Part shown: positions 11,101 through 26,100 of the stretch, in pieces
Layout: each line of letters opens with the position of its first letter
Numbering within the stretch: the first letter of the stretch is position 1
Assembly (NCBI GenBank): GCA_032622095.1
Contig: CP136066.1
Location: forward strand, 226,614,961 to 226,678,960
DNA length: 64,000 bases
Source: Siphonodentalium dalli
Taxonomy: Eukaryota > Mollusca > Scaphopoda > Gadilida > Siphonodentaliidae
Reading direction: 5' to 3'
The notes under the pieces: generated by a model
Seen by the model: the letters and a program-made list of their open reading frames with translations, nothing else
Database searches by the model: none
Told to the model about the DNA's origin: nothing
Translations under genes and position numbers: made by a program

Positions 11101-14100
11101 TGATTCCAGTAGATCTCACTGTGACCACGAATGAGGTAATTCCGGTATTCACTCAAAACACGAAGGTTTTCTTTTTATTATATGCGCTATTTACTAAAAT
11201 ACATGTAGATTGAGAAATTAATTCAAAATTGAACTGATTCCGAGATTTGTTGTTTATCATACTTTTTTCAGAATTGGGCGGGATGTGGCGGGCGGTTATT
11301 TTGTTTTTTGTGTTTTTTATTTTCATAAAGGTAATTGATGGTGATTGTGAGAATAATGAATAAATCTGGATTATTTTGGCCAAATGTTCTGAAAAGCAGT
11401 AATTTTCATTACAATTGTGGCTCAAGCAAATTTATATAGTGTCATAGAAATGGAACAGTCAGTGGCTACTAGTACCTACCGGTACAGTGTATCGGGAGTC
11501 AAGGGATATAAAGCAGAGTTATTTTACCGCATATAATTGCAGTACCACAGCTGTCACAGGATCGTTAATTGCAGTGTAGTTATGGTTTATCCGCATTTAT
11601 AAACACATAATAACCCCGCTTACTGGGTCAATTACTGAGGGTAGTACAGTATATATTTCCTGTAGTACCTAATGTTGCTGATAGAAATAATAGTAAATTG
11701 TGCTCTTCCAGTAGCTAAGTTTGTTTATTAGCCTTCTCAAGTGCAGTGGTCATTCTGATAATCTATATGAACTGTATATGTATCAGCCCTTTGAAAAATG
11801 GCCTGAGGTGGTCATACATGTTTGTTTCATCTTGTATATCAGAATATCGATCTAATGTTTGTGTTCATACCCTTGGGCCCCAGTTACAACCAAGAAAGGT
11901 TAGATTTTCAGAGGTTGTGCGAGGACATACATGTACATGTTGATTTATTATATGATTATAAGTGACCTGAAAATAGATCAGGTTTTCCCAGCAATGTCAC
12001 ACCATCTTGTCCAATCGAAGTGTGTTTCATACGGCTTTGGTGAATATTTACTTCCTCGGGTGACATTTCCTCATGTCAACCTCGATAATTGTATAACTTC
12101 TGATGTTCCGGTTCCCCTATTACAGTAATGCCCTAAGTAATCGACTCCACAACCACAGCAGAATTATGGGTAACTTTTCAGGATTTAGTTGGAAATAATC
12201 CTGAAAAGTTACCCATAATTCTGCTGTGGTTAAGAGGTTGATTACTTAGGGCATTACTGTACATGTGAGCTTAGAGTACATGCTTCTGTTTCTGTTTGTA
12301 GAATAATAAATATTGTAATTCCGAGTGTGAGATTGATATTGTCATATCAATTTACTGTTGCCCCACAACCTAAGCATGCACCTTATATTTGTAAAATTTC
12401 CAACTTTACCCCCTCCCGAATAATACATAAATCCCCAAGTTCTATATATTCCATTTGCACCCCTCTCCTCATTTGCGCTGAAATTTCCCTACTGGAAATG
12501 TTAAACCTGACCAACCAATCTCCCCGAGAGCTTTCCGATGAATGGCAACAAGCCATATTTCCGACTAAATCCTGAAAAGTTACCCATAATTCTGCTGTGG
12601 TTATGGAGTTGATTAATTACTCTCAGGTGCCAAATAAACGTGCCGGCACGTTTATTAATTTGGAGCAAAAATACATACAATCACGCTTATTGTGACCCAT
12701 CACGTTTATTATTTTTTGGGGGTAAATCCATACATTTATTCTTTTTTTGGGTGATAAACAAACGAATATAAGAATGGAACGAATCACGAGTGTGCTAATG
12801 TTAATACTAGAAGTCACAAACCACTAAATAAAGTTGTTTTAGTAGACTGAGATGCGACATCGCTTCGATATAAAACCTATTTTGAGAGTCACGGTTCGCC
12901 CAATCTTTTACTTCGTCTACTTTCGGTTTGTAATAAAGCGCAAAACGTGAACTGGGCCGAGTTCACGGGACCCGAAACGATAGAAAAGATGGCCCATGGA
13001 TCACAGGACTTATTCTACAATTAAAATGTTTTTCTTAACTCCAAAATCAGTTCCATAATCACAATTTATAATGAAAAACGATGTGCCTCGAAAATAGGCA
13101 ACGCGAAACCCAGAAAAAGCGCTAAAAGTTACCAGTTTGACTGAGTGTTTTCTGCATACAAATAATTTCATGAGAAGCATTAAAGTATATTCCTTTAATA
13201 TTAAGATATTTAAACAACACAGTTTCATACTTTTTCTGTTTTAATGCATTATTTGGTGAGAGAAATGTAAAATTGATCGTAAATTCTTCGAAAAAAAATC
13301 AAATTAGGCTGACTGTAAAATTGTAAACTGAGTATGATTTTGGACAAGAACTTCAATCTACTAGTACACAAGTTTCAACCTAAATATATTAATCAATTGA
13401 ATTATACAGTGAGTGAGTTACTTGAGTTAACTATCACTCTTTGATTGATGAATTGATTGATTGTATTGGCAATGATAATAACACATATATAAATACAATA
13501 GATTGTTGATATAGTACATAACCTATAGGAGCAAACACATAGCATTGTACATAGTTTGTTCAGCATTAGATATCCTTTTATTTGTGATGTTGAAAAGGGG
13601 TTGTTTTGGCAACACAATTGAAAATCATATTCAATAAACAGCCTTAAGTTTTCCCACCCCTTCTTGTATTCCGTATGGCTAATCCCTATATAGTATACAA
13701 AGTGGTGAAATGGTGTTTAATTTAGGTTTTTTCTGTTTTGTTTGATTCATTATTCCGATCCCCAAATTATCTAGTATTCTAAGCCATATAGAAGGTATCG
13801 GAATATTGAAATAGTCGGAATTATGAACCCTCATGGAAAAGCGGAATAATGAATCCTCAGAATAATGAACCATCGGAATAATGAACCATCTATACCCGAA
13901 GACCCCCAACCTACAAGAGAAAAAAAAGTCATGTGCAGTGTGTACTGTATAATACAACAATCAACATGTAAGACAATCTGTTCCAACTTTATATCATATG
14001 AGTAATATGTAATTTCACGCATGGTCTTACATAATGTATGAATGGGGTAAACAAGATAGTGAAGATACATGATGCATAATACCTAAATGTCACATCCTCC

Positions 14101-17100
14101 GCACAGGTATGATTCCCTGTACTATATAAATGTATGCATAAGCCTTCATGGCTCGAGTTTTAAGCATACTACCATGAAAAGTAAAAACCGTAACCCAGCA
14201 CATTTATTGTGCACCAGCACTATTATTCTTTTTTTGGTAAAAATGTCACCCAGCACTTGTATTTGGCCAGCACTTTTATTTGGCACCTGAGAGTAGGGCA
14301 TTACTGTAACTACTCATCAATGAGTATCCATAATAGAAAGGGTTAACATGTGGGGAAATGCATAATCGAGGTTACTAATGGGTGAACATCAACAACCTCA
14401 ATTGGGGAACTTCAATCTGATCCTATAGGTCTCTCATATCAGCAGAGGCCTCAGCAGAATGAGATTCCTCGAGAGCTTTCCGATGAATGGCAACAAGCCA
14501 TATTTGATATTTCCGACTAAATCCTGAAAATTTACTCATAATTCTGCTGTGGTTATGGAGTCGATTTCTTTGGGCATTACTGTGTGTGAGTACTATCACT
14601 TTGTACATGTGCACATGTACAATGTATGCCATGCAGATGTTACATGTACAATGTACATGTACAGTAATGCCCTAAATAACTACAGCAGAATTATGGGTAA
14701 CTCTTCAGGATTTAGTGGAATATATGGCTAGTTGCCATTCAACGGAAAGCTCTCAGTGAGACAACAGAGTTGTGAGAGCTTTCCGATGAATGGCAACAAG
14801 CCATATTTCCCACTAAATCCTGAAAAGTTACCCATAATTCTGCTGTGATTAAGGAGTCGATTATTTAGGACATTACTGTACATACCATAGCATGAACATG
14901 TATCACACAGGTTCTCCGTCTCCGGAGCATTCATGCATAGAATACATGCAGAGCTGTGTCCTGTAGCTATAACCCTACATATACATGTACATGTAAGTTA
15001 TAATGTTGACTGTTCAATGATCAGATGTATTTCTCTATTAAAAATGTATCAGCTTTTGAGGCGTGACATATGGCTGGTTGATGTCTGGGTGTGGGAATAT
15101 GTAATAAAATGCTCAATGAGTCTACCAAGCTGTTACATGAATGTGATGTTTACTATCTCTGCTTGCCACGTTGTCATGTCATTTCGTGAGCAGGGTGGGT
15201 GTGTACTCACATTCATCATTGTATGGAAATGTTTGTCATAATAATAAATTTATAGATACTTAGGTTTTAGATCAGATGCAATACGTATTCCATTGTGGAT
15301 ATCTGAGTTTCATCTTACACCCACTCTCATAGAGAATTCCCATTCCGTAAACAGGGCATATATAAGAGAAATACGTTGGCCTAACAATATTTACCTTGAC
15401 ATTGTAAGACAGTGCATTCTCTTATATATGCGATGCCACCCCTACATGTATATGAGACTCCCAAATATAAGAGAATACACTGGCACAGGACAACCCCGTC
15501 GTGAAAGGATTAACTATTTGTTCAAACTTTAATCTGAAAACTCCTTACAAATGAATACGTTGGAATTCCTTGTTGTTTGCATTTGGCCATGATGGTTATC
15601 AAAACACCCCTCAAAATGACAAATAGATTATCCTAATATATACTTTTATAACTGAATGGAGAACCATCCTGTGATTAAAGGGTGAAATTGAATCATTCTT
15701 TTATCTATATATACATACATGTGTTAATATACCCCCCAAAAACAGTTGTGGGGGGTATACTGGAATCAGCTTGTCAGTGCGTCTGTCCGTCCATCCATCT
15801 GTCTGTGGACACAATTTTGTCTGAGCGTTAGTCCTACATTTATCAGTCAAATTTTTTTAAACATGGCACAGATACTGCATTTAGTTTCATGGGAACCTGT
15901 GCACCTGCGATTATGTGTAGTTATCCCCCCTTTTTTCGACTTAGAAAATCTTCTCAAGATGCATAATTTTGTCTCAACTTTATATTCCTACAATTTTCCG
16001 TGAATTGTTTTAAACTTGGCACAGATATTTAGCACCATGGGAACCTGTGATTATGAGATTTGTTAGACCATTTTGTGTGGAGTTATCCCCCGTTTTCGAC
16101 TTAGAGATTTTTATACAGGGGGTATACCTCAGTCCCACCTGGGACAGGCCCATCTCTAGTTAGAATTGTCAAGTAATTTGTTCGTTCATCACATTTATTT
16201 CACAATGTGGTTGTATTTTATTCAACAGATTCTGGTATATTAACCTGGTGTCTTGTAAGAGGTACATAATAAATGACTCGGAATCTAAGCCGAGGTCTAA
16301 TAATGTTACATTTAATAACATAAAATAAAAAAACATCCATTACCCTGCAGGGAGCCCCACACATATATAGAAGCATATAGAAGAGTGTAGTCTGCTCATG
16401 TTTGTCTGGGGCTCTGTATGGGTGAAATTATAAAATTGTTAAAGAATACAAAGAAAAAATTATTAAAATTGTAAAAAATTGTTAGGGCCAATGCATTCTC
16501 TTGAGGCGACCTATGGTTGACTCGCATATATAAGAGAATGCATTGGCACAGGGTAAAAAAAAATCCCGACTTACGACTGGATTTGATATGGCGGGTCACA
16601 CATCACCAAATTGGCAGACGACACATCACACCATCTAATCAGATTGTGTGCATTTAAACCTTTAACCAACAAACCCGGCCAAAAACCGGCCAAATAAAGC
16701 TGCAACAGCCTAAATTATCTTGGGTCTGTCTCAATAAAACCATACAAATATGGATATCATTGGAACCGGCTCCTTGACCACATTGTGATAGTTACAGTTA
16801 TACCCTGTGCCAATGCATTCTCTTATATATGCGAGTCGACCATAGGTCGCCTCGCATATATAAGAGAATGCATTGGCCTAAAAAAAATCTTTTTTTTTAA
16901 CACTTTTTACCATTTTTTCTTACAATCTTTAACAATTTTATAATTTTTAATATGTTAAGCCAATGCATTCTCTTATATATGCGAGGCGACCTATGGTCGA
17001 CTCGCATATATAAGAGAATGCATTGGCACAGGGCCCTTCTGTTGGGTAAAGGGTTAAACCAATCTATAGTCTATATGTACATGTACATGTACTAGTATGT

Positions 17101-20100
17101 GTTATTATTTTATTTTACAGATTCTGGTATATTAGCCTGGTGTCCTGCAAGAGACACGTGATAAACGAGACAGAATCTAAATGTGAATGGCAGAACAGCA
17201 ACCGACAAAACATCAAGATAAAATACGACATATGGATGGTCAACGGCGATCCGGCCGTCAAAGGTCTCAACATTTTCGAACACCAATTCTCATTTGAGCT
17301 ACACGATGTCTTCGAAATTTACGCAGTTTTCCTCGGACTTTACTTACTCCTTATGCCATTATGGTACCACGTTTATATCAAACAACGACATCGCGTGACT
17401 TTACTCATGACCAGCACAGTGTGCTTGAAGGCATTCGGAATTCTTATTAACATTACGCACGCCTTGAAGTTCGCTTTTGATGGAGAAGGCATTCCATATC
17501 TTCCAGCAGTCGGGAGCGGTGTTGTTATGTTATCTGAGTGCTTGCTTATGCTTCTCTTGTTAGTTGTCGCTAAAGGATGGACGATAACGAAGATAGAGAT
17601 TTCCCAAAAACCTTTGCTGTTTGTTCTATGGGTCTCGTATACAGCTCTGAATGTCGTTCTCTTTATCTGGAGCATTGTAAGTATGAGATACAGTAATGCT
17701 CTAATTAATCTACTTCTTAACCACTGCAGAATTATGGGTAACTTTTCAGGATTTAGTCGGAAATATGGCTTGTTGCCATTCATCGGAAAGCTCTCACCGA
17801 GAGCTTTCCGATGAATGGCAACAAGCCATATTTCCGACTAAATCCTGAAAAGTTACCCATAATTCTGCTGTGGTTAAGAAGTAGATTAATTAGAGCATTA
17901 CTGTATGTATCAGTGAGGTTCATGATGGGAGTTGCATTGGTGCAGCATTAAAGATCCTGTGCCAGTGCGAGTCTCCCATATGTAATTTACAATGTAATTT
18001 GTCATTTTCCAATGTTTACCAGTTTTACTCAATTGGAATCTGATTGGTACTGTACAGTAATGCTCTAAATAATCGACTCCACAGCAGAATTATGGGTAAT
18101 TTTTCAGGATTTAGTCGGAAATATGGCTTCAAGTCTTGAAATAGGGTGTCTGTCATTTGCAGAATGAGGTCCCCAGAGGGTGAATTTAGTGATGCTACCC
18201 TGCATGGCGGGCTAGCATCACCAAATTCACCCTATGGGAACCTCATTCTGCTGAGGTGTAAGCAGAATGAGGTCCCCAGAGGGTGAATTTGGTGATGCTA
18301 GCCCGCTATGCGGGGTAGCATCACTAAATTCACCCTCTGGGGACCTCATTCTGCAAATGACAGACTCCCTATTTCAAGGCTTGTATGGCTTGTTGCCATT
18401 TATCGGAAAGCTCTCACTGAGAGGAGTTGATTATTTAGAGCATTACTGTAGCTGTAACACTAATATTTACATAACAATTGTTTTGATATGCAAAATCTCA
18501 TAACTGGAGCTTCCTGAAATTTTGCGAAAACCCATATACCAGTATGCTTAAGTCTCGCAGATATAAGAGAAACATAGGCTTAACAATATTTCCCTTGACC
18601 TTGTAAGCCAGTGCATTCTCTTATACCAGTACATGTATATGTGAGGCTCCCTATGGGAGACTCCCAAATATAAGAAAATGCACTGGCACATGATAACCCG
18701 TCATGAAAGGGTTAACTATTTGCTGTTCAATCTTGAATTATCTGAACATTCCTTGCAAATGAATACATATGAATATAAGAGAATGCACTGGCACAGGATC
18801 TTTAGTGTTGCATTAGCAATGCTCCCGTCATGAAACGGTTATTGATAATGATAACAGCAAAGTTTATCTACAGTATTGCTCTAATTAATCGACCTCTTAA
18901 CCACAGCAGAATTATGGGTAACTTTCAGGATTTAGTCGGAAATATGGCTTGTTGCCATTCATCGGAAAGCTCTCGCCGAGTTACCCATAATTCTGCTGTG
19001 GTTAAGAGGTCGATTAATTAGAGCATTACTGTATATTCACATGTGCTTGTTGACAATACCAGTAGTTGTTCAAGAGATGTTCTTGATATTAAACATCTGC
19101 CCATTGCGATTGATCACATTCAGTCCAAGCCTGCAAATAGTGTGTCTGTCATTTGCAGCATGAGGTAAACTGTCAGAATCTGTCTGAAGGCATTCTCGCG
19201 GAATCGATCGGAGTGTAGCAAGAGGTAGAACTATATTTTGTTAGCGCTCTCAAAACCAAAGTAGTTTTTAACACGCCACCAGCTTTATTATTCCTTTACA
19301 GACACATAATTATTCAATCTTCAGTTTTGTCTGTGCGTTATTCACAAAAAAGATACAGTAATGCCCTAATTAATCGACTACCTAACCACAGCAGAATTAT
19401 GGGTAACTTTTCAGGATTTAGTCGGAAATATGGCTTGTTGCCATTCATCGGAAAGCTCTCAGTGAGACAACAGAGTTGTGAGAGCTTTCCGATGAATGGC
19501 AACAAGCCATATTTCCGACTAAATCCTGAAAAGTTACCCATAATTCTGCTGTGGTTAAGAAGTAGATTAATTAGAGCATTACTGTATGTATCAGTGAGGT
19601 TCATGATGGGAGTTGCATTGGCGCAGCATTAATGATCCTGTGCCAGGCGAGTCTCCCATATGTAATTTACAATGTAATTTGGCATTTTCCAATGTTTACC
19701 AGTTTTACTCAATTGGAATCTGATTGGTACTGTACCGTAATGCTCTAAATAATCGACTCCACAGCAGAATTATGGGTAATTTTTCAGGATTTAGTCGGAA
19801 ATATGGCTTGTTGCCATTTATCGGAAAGCTCTCACTGAGAGGAGTTGATTATTTAGAGCATTACTGTAGCTGTAACACTAATATTTACATAACAATTGTT
19901 TTGATATGCAAAATCTCATAACTGGAGCTTCCTGAAGTTTTGCGAAAACCCATATACCAGTATGCTAGTCTCGCAGATATAAGAGAAACATAGGCTTAAC
20001 AATATTTCCCTTGACCTTGTAAGCCAGTGCATTCTCTTATACCAGTACATGTATATGTGAGGCTCCCTATGGGAGACTCACAAATATAGAAATTGCACTG

Positions 20101-23100
20101 GCACATGATAACCCGTCATGTAACCCGTCATGAAAGGGTTAACTATTTGCTGTTCAATCTTGAATTGTCTGAACATTCCTTGCAAATGAATACATATGAA
20201 TATAAGAGAATGCACTGGCACAGGATCTTTAGTGTTGCATTAGCAATGCTCCCGTCATGAAACGGTTATTGATAATGATAACAGCAAAGTTTATCTACAG
20301 TATTGCTCTAATTAATCAACCTCTTAACCACAGCAGAATTATGGGTAACTTTTCAGGATTTAGTCGGAAATATGGCTTGTTGCCATTCATCGGAAAGCTC
20401 TCGCCGAGTTACCCATAATTCTGCTGTGGTTAAGAGGTCGATTAATTAGAGCATTACTGTATATTCACATGTGCTTGTTGACAATACCAGTAGTTGTTCA
20501 AGAGATGTTCTTGATATTAAACATCTGCCCATTGCGATTGATCACATTCAGTCCAAGCCTGCAAATAGTGTGTCTGTCATTTGCAGCATGAGGTAAACTG
20601 TCAGAATCTGTCTGAAGGCATTCTCGCGGAATCGATCGGAGTGTAGCAAGAGGTAGAACTATATTTTGTTAGCACTCTCAAAACCAAAGTAGTTTTTAAC
20701 ACGCCACCAGCTTTATTATTCCTTTACAGACACATAATTATTCAATCTTCAGTTTTGTCTGTGCGTTATTCACAAAAAAGATACAGTAATGCCCTAATTA
20801 ATCGACTACCTAACCACAGCAGAATTATGGGTAACTTTTCAGGATTTAGTCGGAAATATGGCTTGTTGCCATTCATCGGAAAGCTCTCACAACTCTGTTG
20901 TCTCACTGAGAGCTTTCCGATGAATGGCAACAAGCCATATTTCCGACTAAATCCTGAAAGGTTACCCATAATTCTGCTGTAGTTAAAGAGTCGATTACTT
21001 AGGGCATTACTGTATTCAATCTTCAGTTTTGTCTGTGCGTTATTCACAAAAAAGATATTTGAAATCAGGTTTTTATAAAAATTATGTTGTAATTGTGACC
21101 CTGAAGAGATACACTATCTTTATTATGGTAAAGTTTGTTGTCTCCATTGAAGTGAGTGCCCACACATGAAGGGTAATCATAATCGTGTTAAACGGAAACG
21201 GGTCATTTGTAGAATGAGGTCCCCAGAGGGTGAATTTAGTGATACTATCCTGCTTAGCGGGATAGTATCACTAAATTCACCCTCTGGTGACCTCATTCTG
21301 CTTAGGCCTCATCTGCTATGGGAGACATGGCCTCAGAATGAGGTTCCCAAATGGTGAATATTATGATGTGCACCCATTGGGAACCTCGATTATACAATGT
21401 GTCGTCTGCCAATTTGGGGATCGATATAGATAAACTAAACTAAAAAAGAAATAGAATCTATATGAAGAAGTTTCTATTGATATTTGATAATAAAGAAACT
21501 TTCTAAAGAAGATGAGGCCTAAGCAGAATGATGTCCCCAGAGGGTGAATTTAGTGATGCTAGCCCGCTATGTGGGATAGCGTCACTAAATTCACCCTCTG
21601 GGGACATTATTCTGCACATGACACTGTTTTTAGGCTTGATCGCCTTGAGTCCCTTTAATAATATTTATGTTTACGTTTCTTCCAGACGGAGATTGATGTG
21701 ATATCCAACATTGATGAATGGCATACATGGCCTGGTTACATAACGATTGCATTCCGATTGGTCGTCATGATATGGTTTGTGTATGAACTTCGGCAAACTA
21801 TAATGCATGCCGGGTATCACCCAGATTATCAGTTCTTCCAGCATTTTGGCGCATTTATCCTCGTTTGGTTCATCTATCGTCCAGTGTTAGTCCTAGTCAG
21901 CACTGAAATCTCCGCCCTGTGGAAATACAAGACAGTCTTAAGTAAGTTCTCACTATTTTGAATATTCTTCTATATAGAGTGTTGACTTTGTTTATATGTA
22001 CACTCACACATTCAATCACGTTGTGGAACATGAATGCAGGACATTGGTTGGTCAAAATTATGTCACATGATGTCACACGCAGACCCCAACTTGTTTCCAT
22101 TTTTGTGTACATGTACATGTAGATGCAACTTGCTCTGAGTCACGAGAACAAAATTGGCAATGGGCGCTTAACCCTTTCAGTGCCAGGAGCCGATCTCATC
22201 GGCCCTAATTTACGGTCTGTAAAATCGGCCCTAAAATGTTTTTTTTTTTTTTTTTTTTTTATAGATTATTTTGGGTTGAATTTTTAGCATGCTATAGCGA
22301 ATTTAAAAACAAACTGGATAAAACCTTAGGGGCATGTTATAACTCAAAACTATCACCAAGTATTCATAGTAATAATTTTGATGCCCATGAAAAACGTAAG
22401 ATTCCCTGGGACTAAACCTACAAAATAAGTCTGTTAAAGAATATAAGAAAAAATTATTAAAATTGTAAAAATTGTTAAAAATAATAACAAATGATGAAAA
22501 ATTGTTAGGCCAATGCATTCTCTTATATATGCGAGGCAACCTATGGTCGACTCGCATATATGCATTGGCACAGGGTATATGGGTTGATACAAAAATCTGA
22601 CCTGGCACTGAAAGGGTTAATGCTCTTTTAATCCGACAGTTGACTCGGTTCAGTGTAAATATAATTAATGGATGTTGATTTTATTGTGTTCAATAGATAA
22701 TGGATGCAAGTTGGTCTGACATTTGTATGTGTGGACGTGTGTGAGACCAACTTGCATCCAATGCCATCCATACTCTATGGCATTAAAGCAAATCAACATC
22801 CATTTCTTAAATAAATTTTATGATGACTCATGATCAGGCTTTTCATTTTGTTTTTATGTGTAAGCAATATTTGCTAAGTGGGTGTCTGACCAGGTAACAC
22901 GTTTTCCAGACGTAGTGAACACCAAACCTGGCACACCAGAATGACAAAAACAAGTCAAAGTGAGATGCCGGCAGGTAGACCAGAGGCCTTTTGGAAAAGT
23001 CAAATGAGGATAAGAGCAAAAAACGGCTTAAAACATATTTGTCAAAAGAATCGTTCACGCAATACTGCTGGACACATAATACACGGGCTATACATGTTGC

Positions 23101-26100
23101 AATGTCTCCTCTACACAACACTATGCTTGGCAATATTTTAAGTTCCCGTCCCGATGACTCAGTAAGTAAGGCACATGGTACTAAATGGAGGGGACCTCGA
23201 TGACCCAGTCAGCAAGGTGCACGAACTCCCACGCGGAAACCCCGATGTCCCAGTCATCAACGTGTATGACCCTCTTACGGGTTGGATCCCGGTGCCTCAA
23301 CCGGTAAGGTGCATGGTATTCTCATGGAAGGACCCGGGTGATATAATTAGTAAGTCGTATACAATCTTATGGAGGGGACCCCGGTATCCAATATTACTAC
23401 GGAGGCGGCCTACAGTTCCATGCGGTGATCAAATAGAAATGAAGAATAATCTTGCCAAAAGTAGTTTATTTACAAATATTATATCAAAATTGACAACACA
23501 CACTGTGTGGGATAGCATCACTAAATGGTTTTAGTTACTTTTTTCCTTCTGTTCAGTTCTCACTAATTTGCTGAAGATAATATGCATAATTGAAGTGACA
23601 AATGAGTGAACATCACCAACTTCAACTGGGGAACTTCAATCTGATTCTAGGTCTCTAATAGCGGTTGAGGCTTAACCATAATGAGATTTCCCAGAGGGTG
23701 AATTTTGTGACGCTATCTCACCATGATAGAGTCAACAAAACTGAATAAGGTCCCCAGAGGATGAATTTGATGATGCTAGCCTGCTTTGTGGGATTCACTA
23801 AATTTATCCTCTGGAAACCTCATTCTGCAAATTTCAGACACACTAAATACAGACTTACCTTCACGGGGCCCCATAAATCAGAAACACAGGGCTGTATATG
23901 GGCTACTCTTGGGATCCAAATATTATTAATTTTTGGAAAAGTTGCCGCCCTATATGGTGCTTATTTGGGTCCGTATGTTTATTTAAAAAGTGGGATTGTC
24001 AAGAAATTTATACTACAGGCCTATCAGAATTGCTGGAGCCTTTATTCAGATCAGGAACAGATAGTCCAAGCATGTTGCTGGAAGTCTGTTTGGTAACTTT
24101 TATGACAACAAACAGTGCAAATTTTTTGAAATATATACGACTAGCAGGTGACCCAACTTCGTCCGGGCTTTGACCTTGAATTGACCATTTTGAAGGTCAA
24201 GGTCAGGTCGGAGTCACGATTTGACCCGTCCAAAACACTCCCGGGACAAAATTACCCGTAGGTATCAAAAATTTCGTCGAAATCCGTCCAGCAGTTTTCC
24301 CGGCCATAGCTAACAGACAAACAAACAGACAGAAGTCCCAAAATATATATTAGATCATTTGTGGGTACCCGTTTCAAGGTGAAGGTCACCTCGGGCGGAA
24401 AAACTGACCTTTATCAACGACACTGCGGATACGAACGCTCTTTAACTATCACGCGATTAACCCATGAACTACCATTGCGGTGGCAGGGGATTGGAGAATG
24501 AGTGCTCTGACGTTCTCAGAAGCGGTGCGATGACATTCCATCTGGTATTTTACCCTTAGATAGGAAGTTTGGGCTCAATCCGTCTGACAGTTTTCCCGGC
24601 CATAGCTAACAGACAAACAAACAAACAGAAGTCCCAAAATATATATTAGATTGACCTTATATAGCATTTCAGATATACTTGATTCCATGTTGTAAATTGC
24701 CACCCTGTACTGTTATTCCACCCCATACTCTTATTGGATTTAGCAGAATTGTCCACCCTGTACTATAATTCCGCACCGAATGCTTATTTGGACCCCGAGA
24801 GTACCAGAGTGTTAACATCACCTTAACATATGAAATGTAAACAATTTAAATATGTTCCACGGAGAAAACTGCTCAAGCACTTATGATTTGAGTACATGCT
24901 TTAACCCTTTACCCAACAAACCGGCCAAATAAAGCTGCAACAGCCTAAAATATCTTCGGTCTGTCTCAATAGAACCATACAAATATGGATATCATTGGAA
25001 CAGGCTCCTTGACCACATTGTGGTAGTTACAGTTAGCCCTGTGCCAATGCATTCTCTTATATATGCGAGTCGACCATAGGTCGCCTCGCATATATAAGAG
25101 AATGCATTGGCCTAAACAAAATCTTTTTTTAACACTTTTTACCATTTTTTCTTACATTCTTTAACAATTTTATAATTTTGAATGTGTTAAGCCAATGCAT
25201 TCTCTTATATATGCGAGGCGACCTATGGTCGACTCGCATATATAAGAGAATGCATTGGCACAGGGCCCTTCTGTTGGGTAAAGGGTTATTCAGTCCTCGT
25301 AATTTGCTGGAATCTAACATGCTACATCATTAAATTTGCCGTGGAACATTTTTCATAATTTCGAGGCTGCTTGATTTATTGTCTAGTTCATTTAGTGCTT
25401 GAAATGATGTTATGCTTTGGCGAGATAGTTAGGCAGGTGGGCGGGTTGGTGTTAGGGCGCGATAATTCAAACAAACGTTGACCGATTTTAACCCTTTACC
25501 CAACAGAACGGCCCTGTGCCAATGCATTCTCTTATATAAGCGAGTCGACCATAGGTCGCCTCGCATATATAAGAGAATGCATTGGCTTATTAACACATTA
25601 AAAATTATAAAATTGTTAAAGAATGTAAGAAAAAATGGTAAAAAGTGTTAAAAAAAAGATTTTTTTTAGGCCAATGCATTCTCTTATATATGCGAGGCGA
25701 CCTATGGTCGACTCGCATATATAAGAGAATGCATTGGCACAGGGCATAACTGTAACTATCACAATGTGGTCAATGAGCCGGTTCCAATGATATCCATATT
25801 TGTATGGTTTTATTGAGACAGACCGAAACTATTTTAGGCTGTTGAAGCTTTATTTGGGCGTTTTTGGCCGTTCTGTTGGGTAAAGGGTTAATTGATATTT
25901 GGTATATGGGTATGTATGGATATTTGGTATATGGGTATGTATGGATATTTGGTATATGGGTATGTATGGATATTTGGTATATGGGTATGTATGGATATTT
26001 GGTATATAGGTATGTATGGATATTTGGTATATGGGTATGTATGGATATTTGGTATATGGGTATGTATGTATATCTGGTATATGGGTATGTATGGATATTT

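Larger units (their letters stand above)
17691..20783. repeat. tandem segmental duplication of about 1.4 kb
   Basis: Copy 1 (17691-19355) and copy 2 (19356-20783) are almost identical in order and sequence: family A hairpin, a family D left-end piece, family A, family D copy, family A, then about 320 bp of unique sequence ending TTCACAAAAAAGATA. Copy 1 has an extra 254-bp family B insertion. A third family A copy starts right after copy 2. The duplication is wholly within TMEM145-like intron 2. Confidence 0.9.

Noticed and set aside
23175-23534. 119-codon frame with PDVPVINVYDP-like repeats
   Set aside because: The repeat spacing of 45-47 bp is not in frame, so the amino acid pattern is a by-product of the DNA array.
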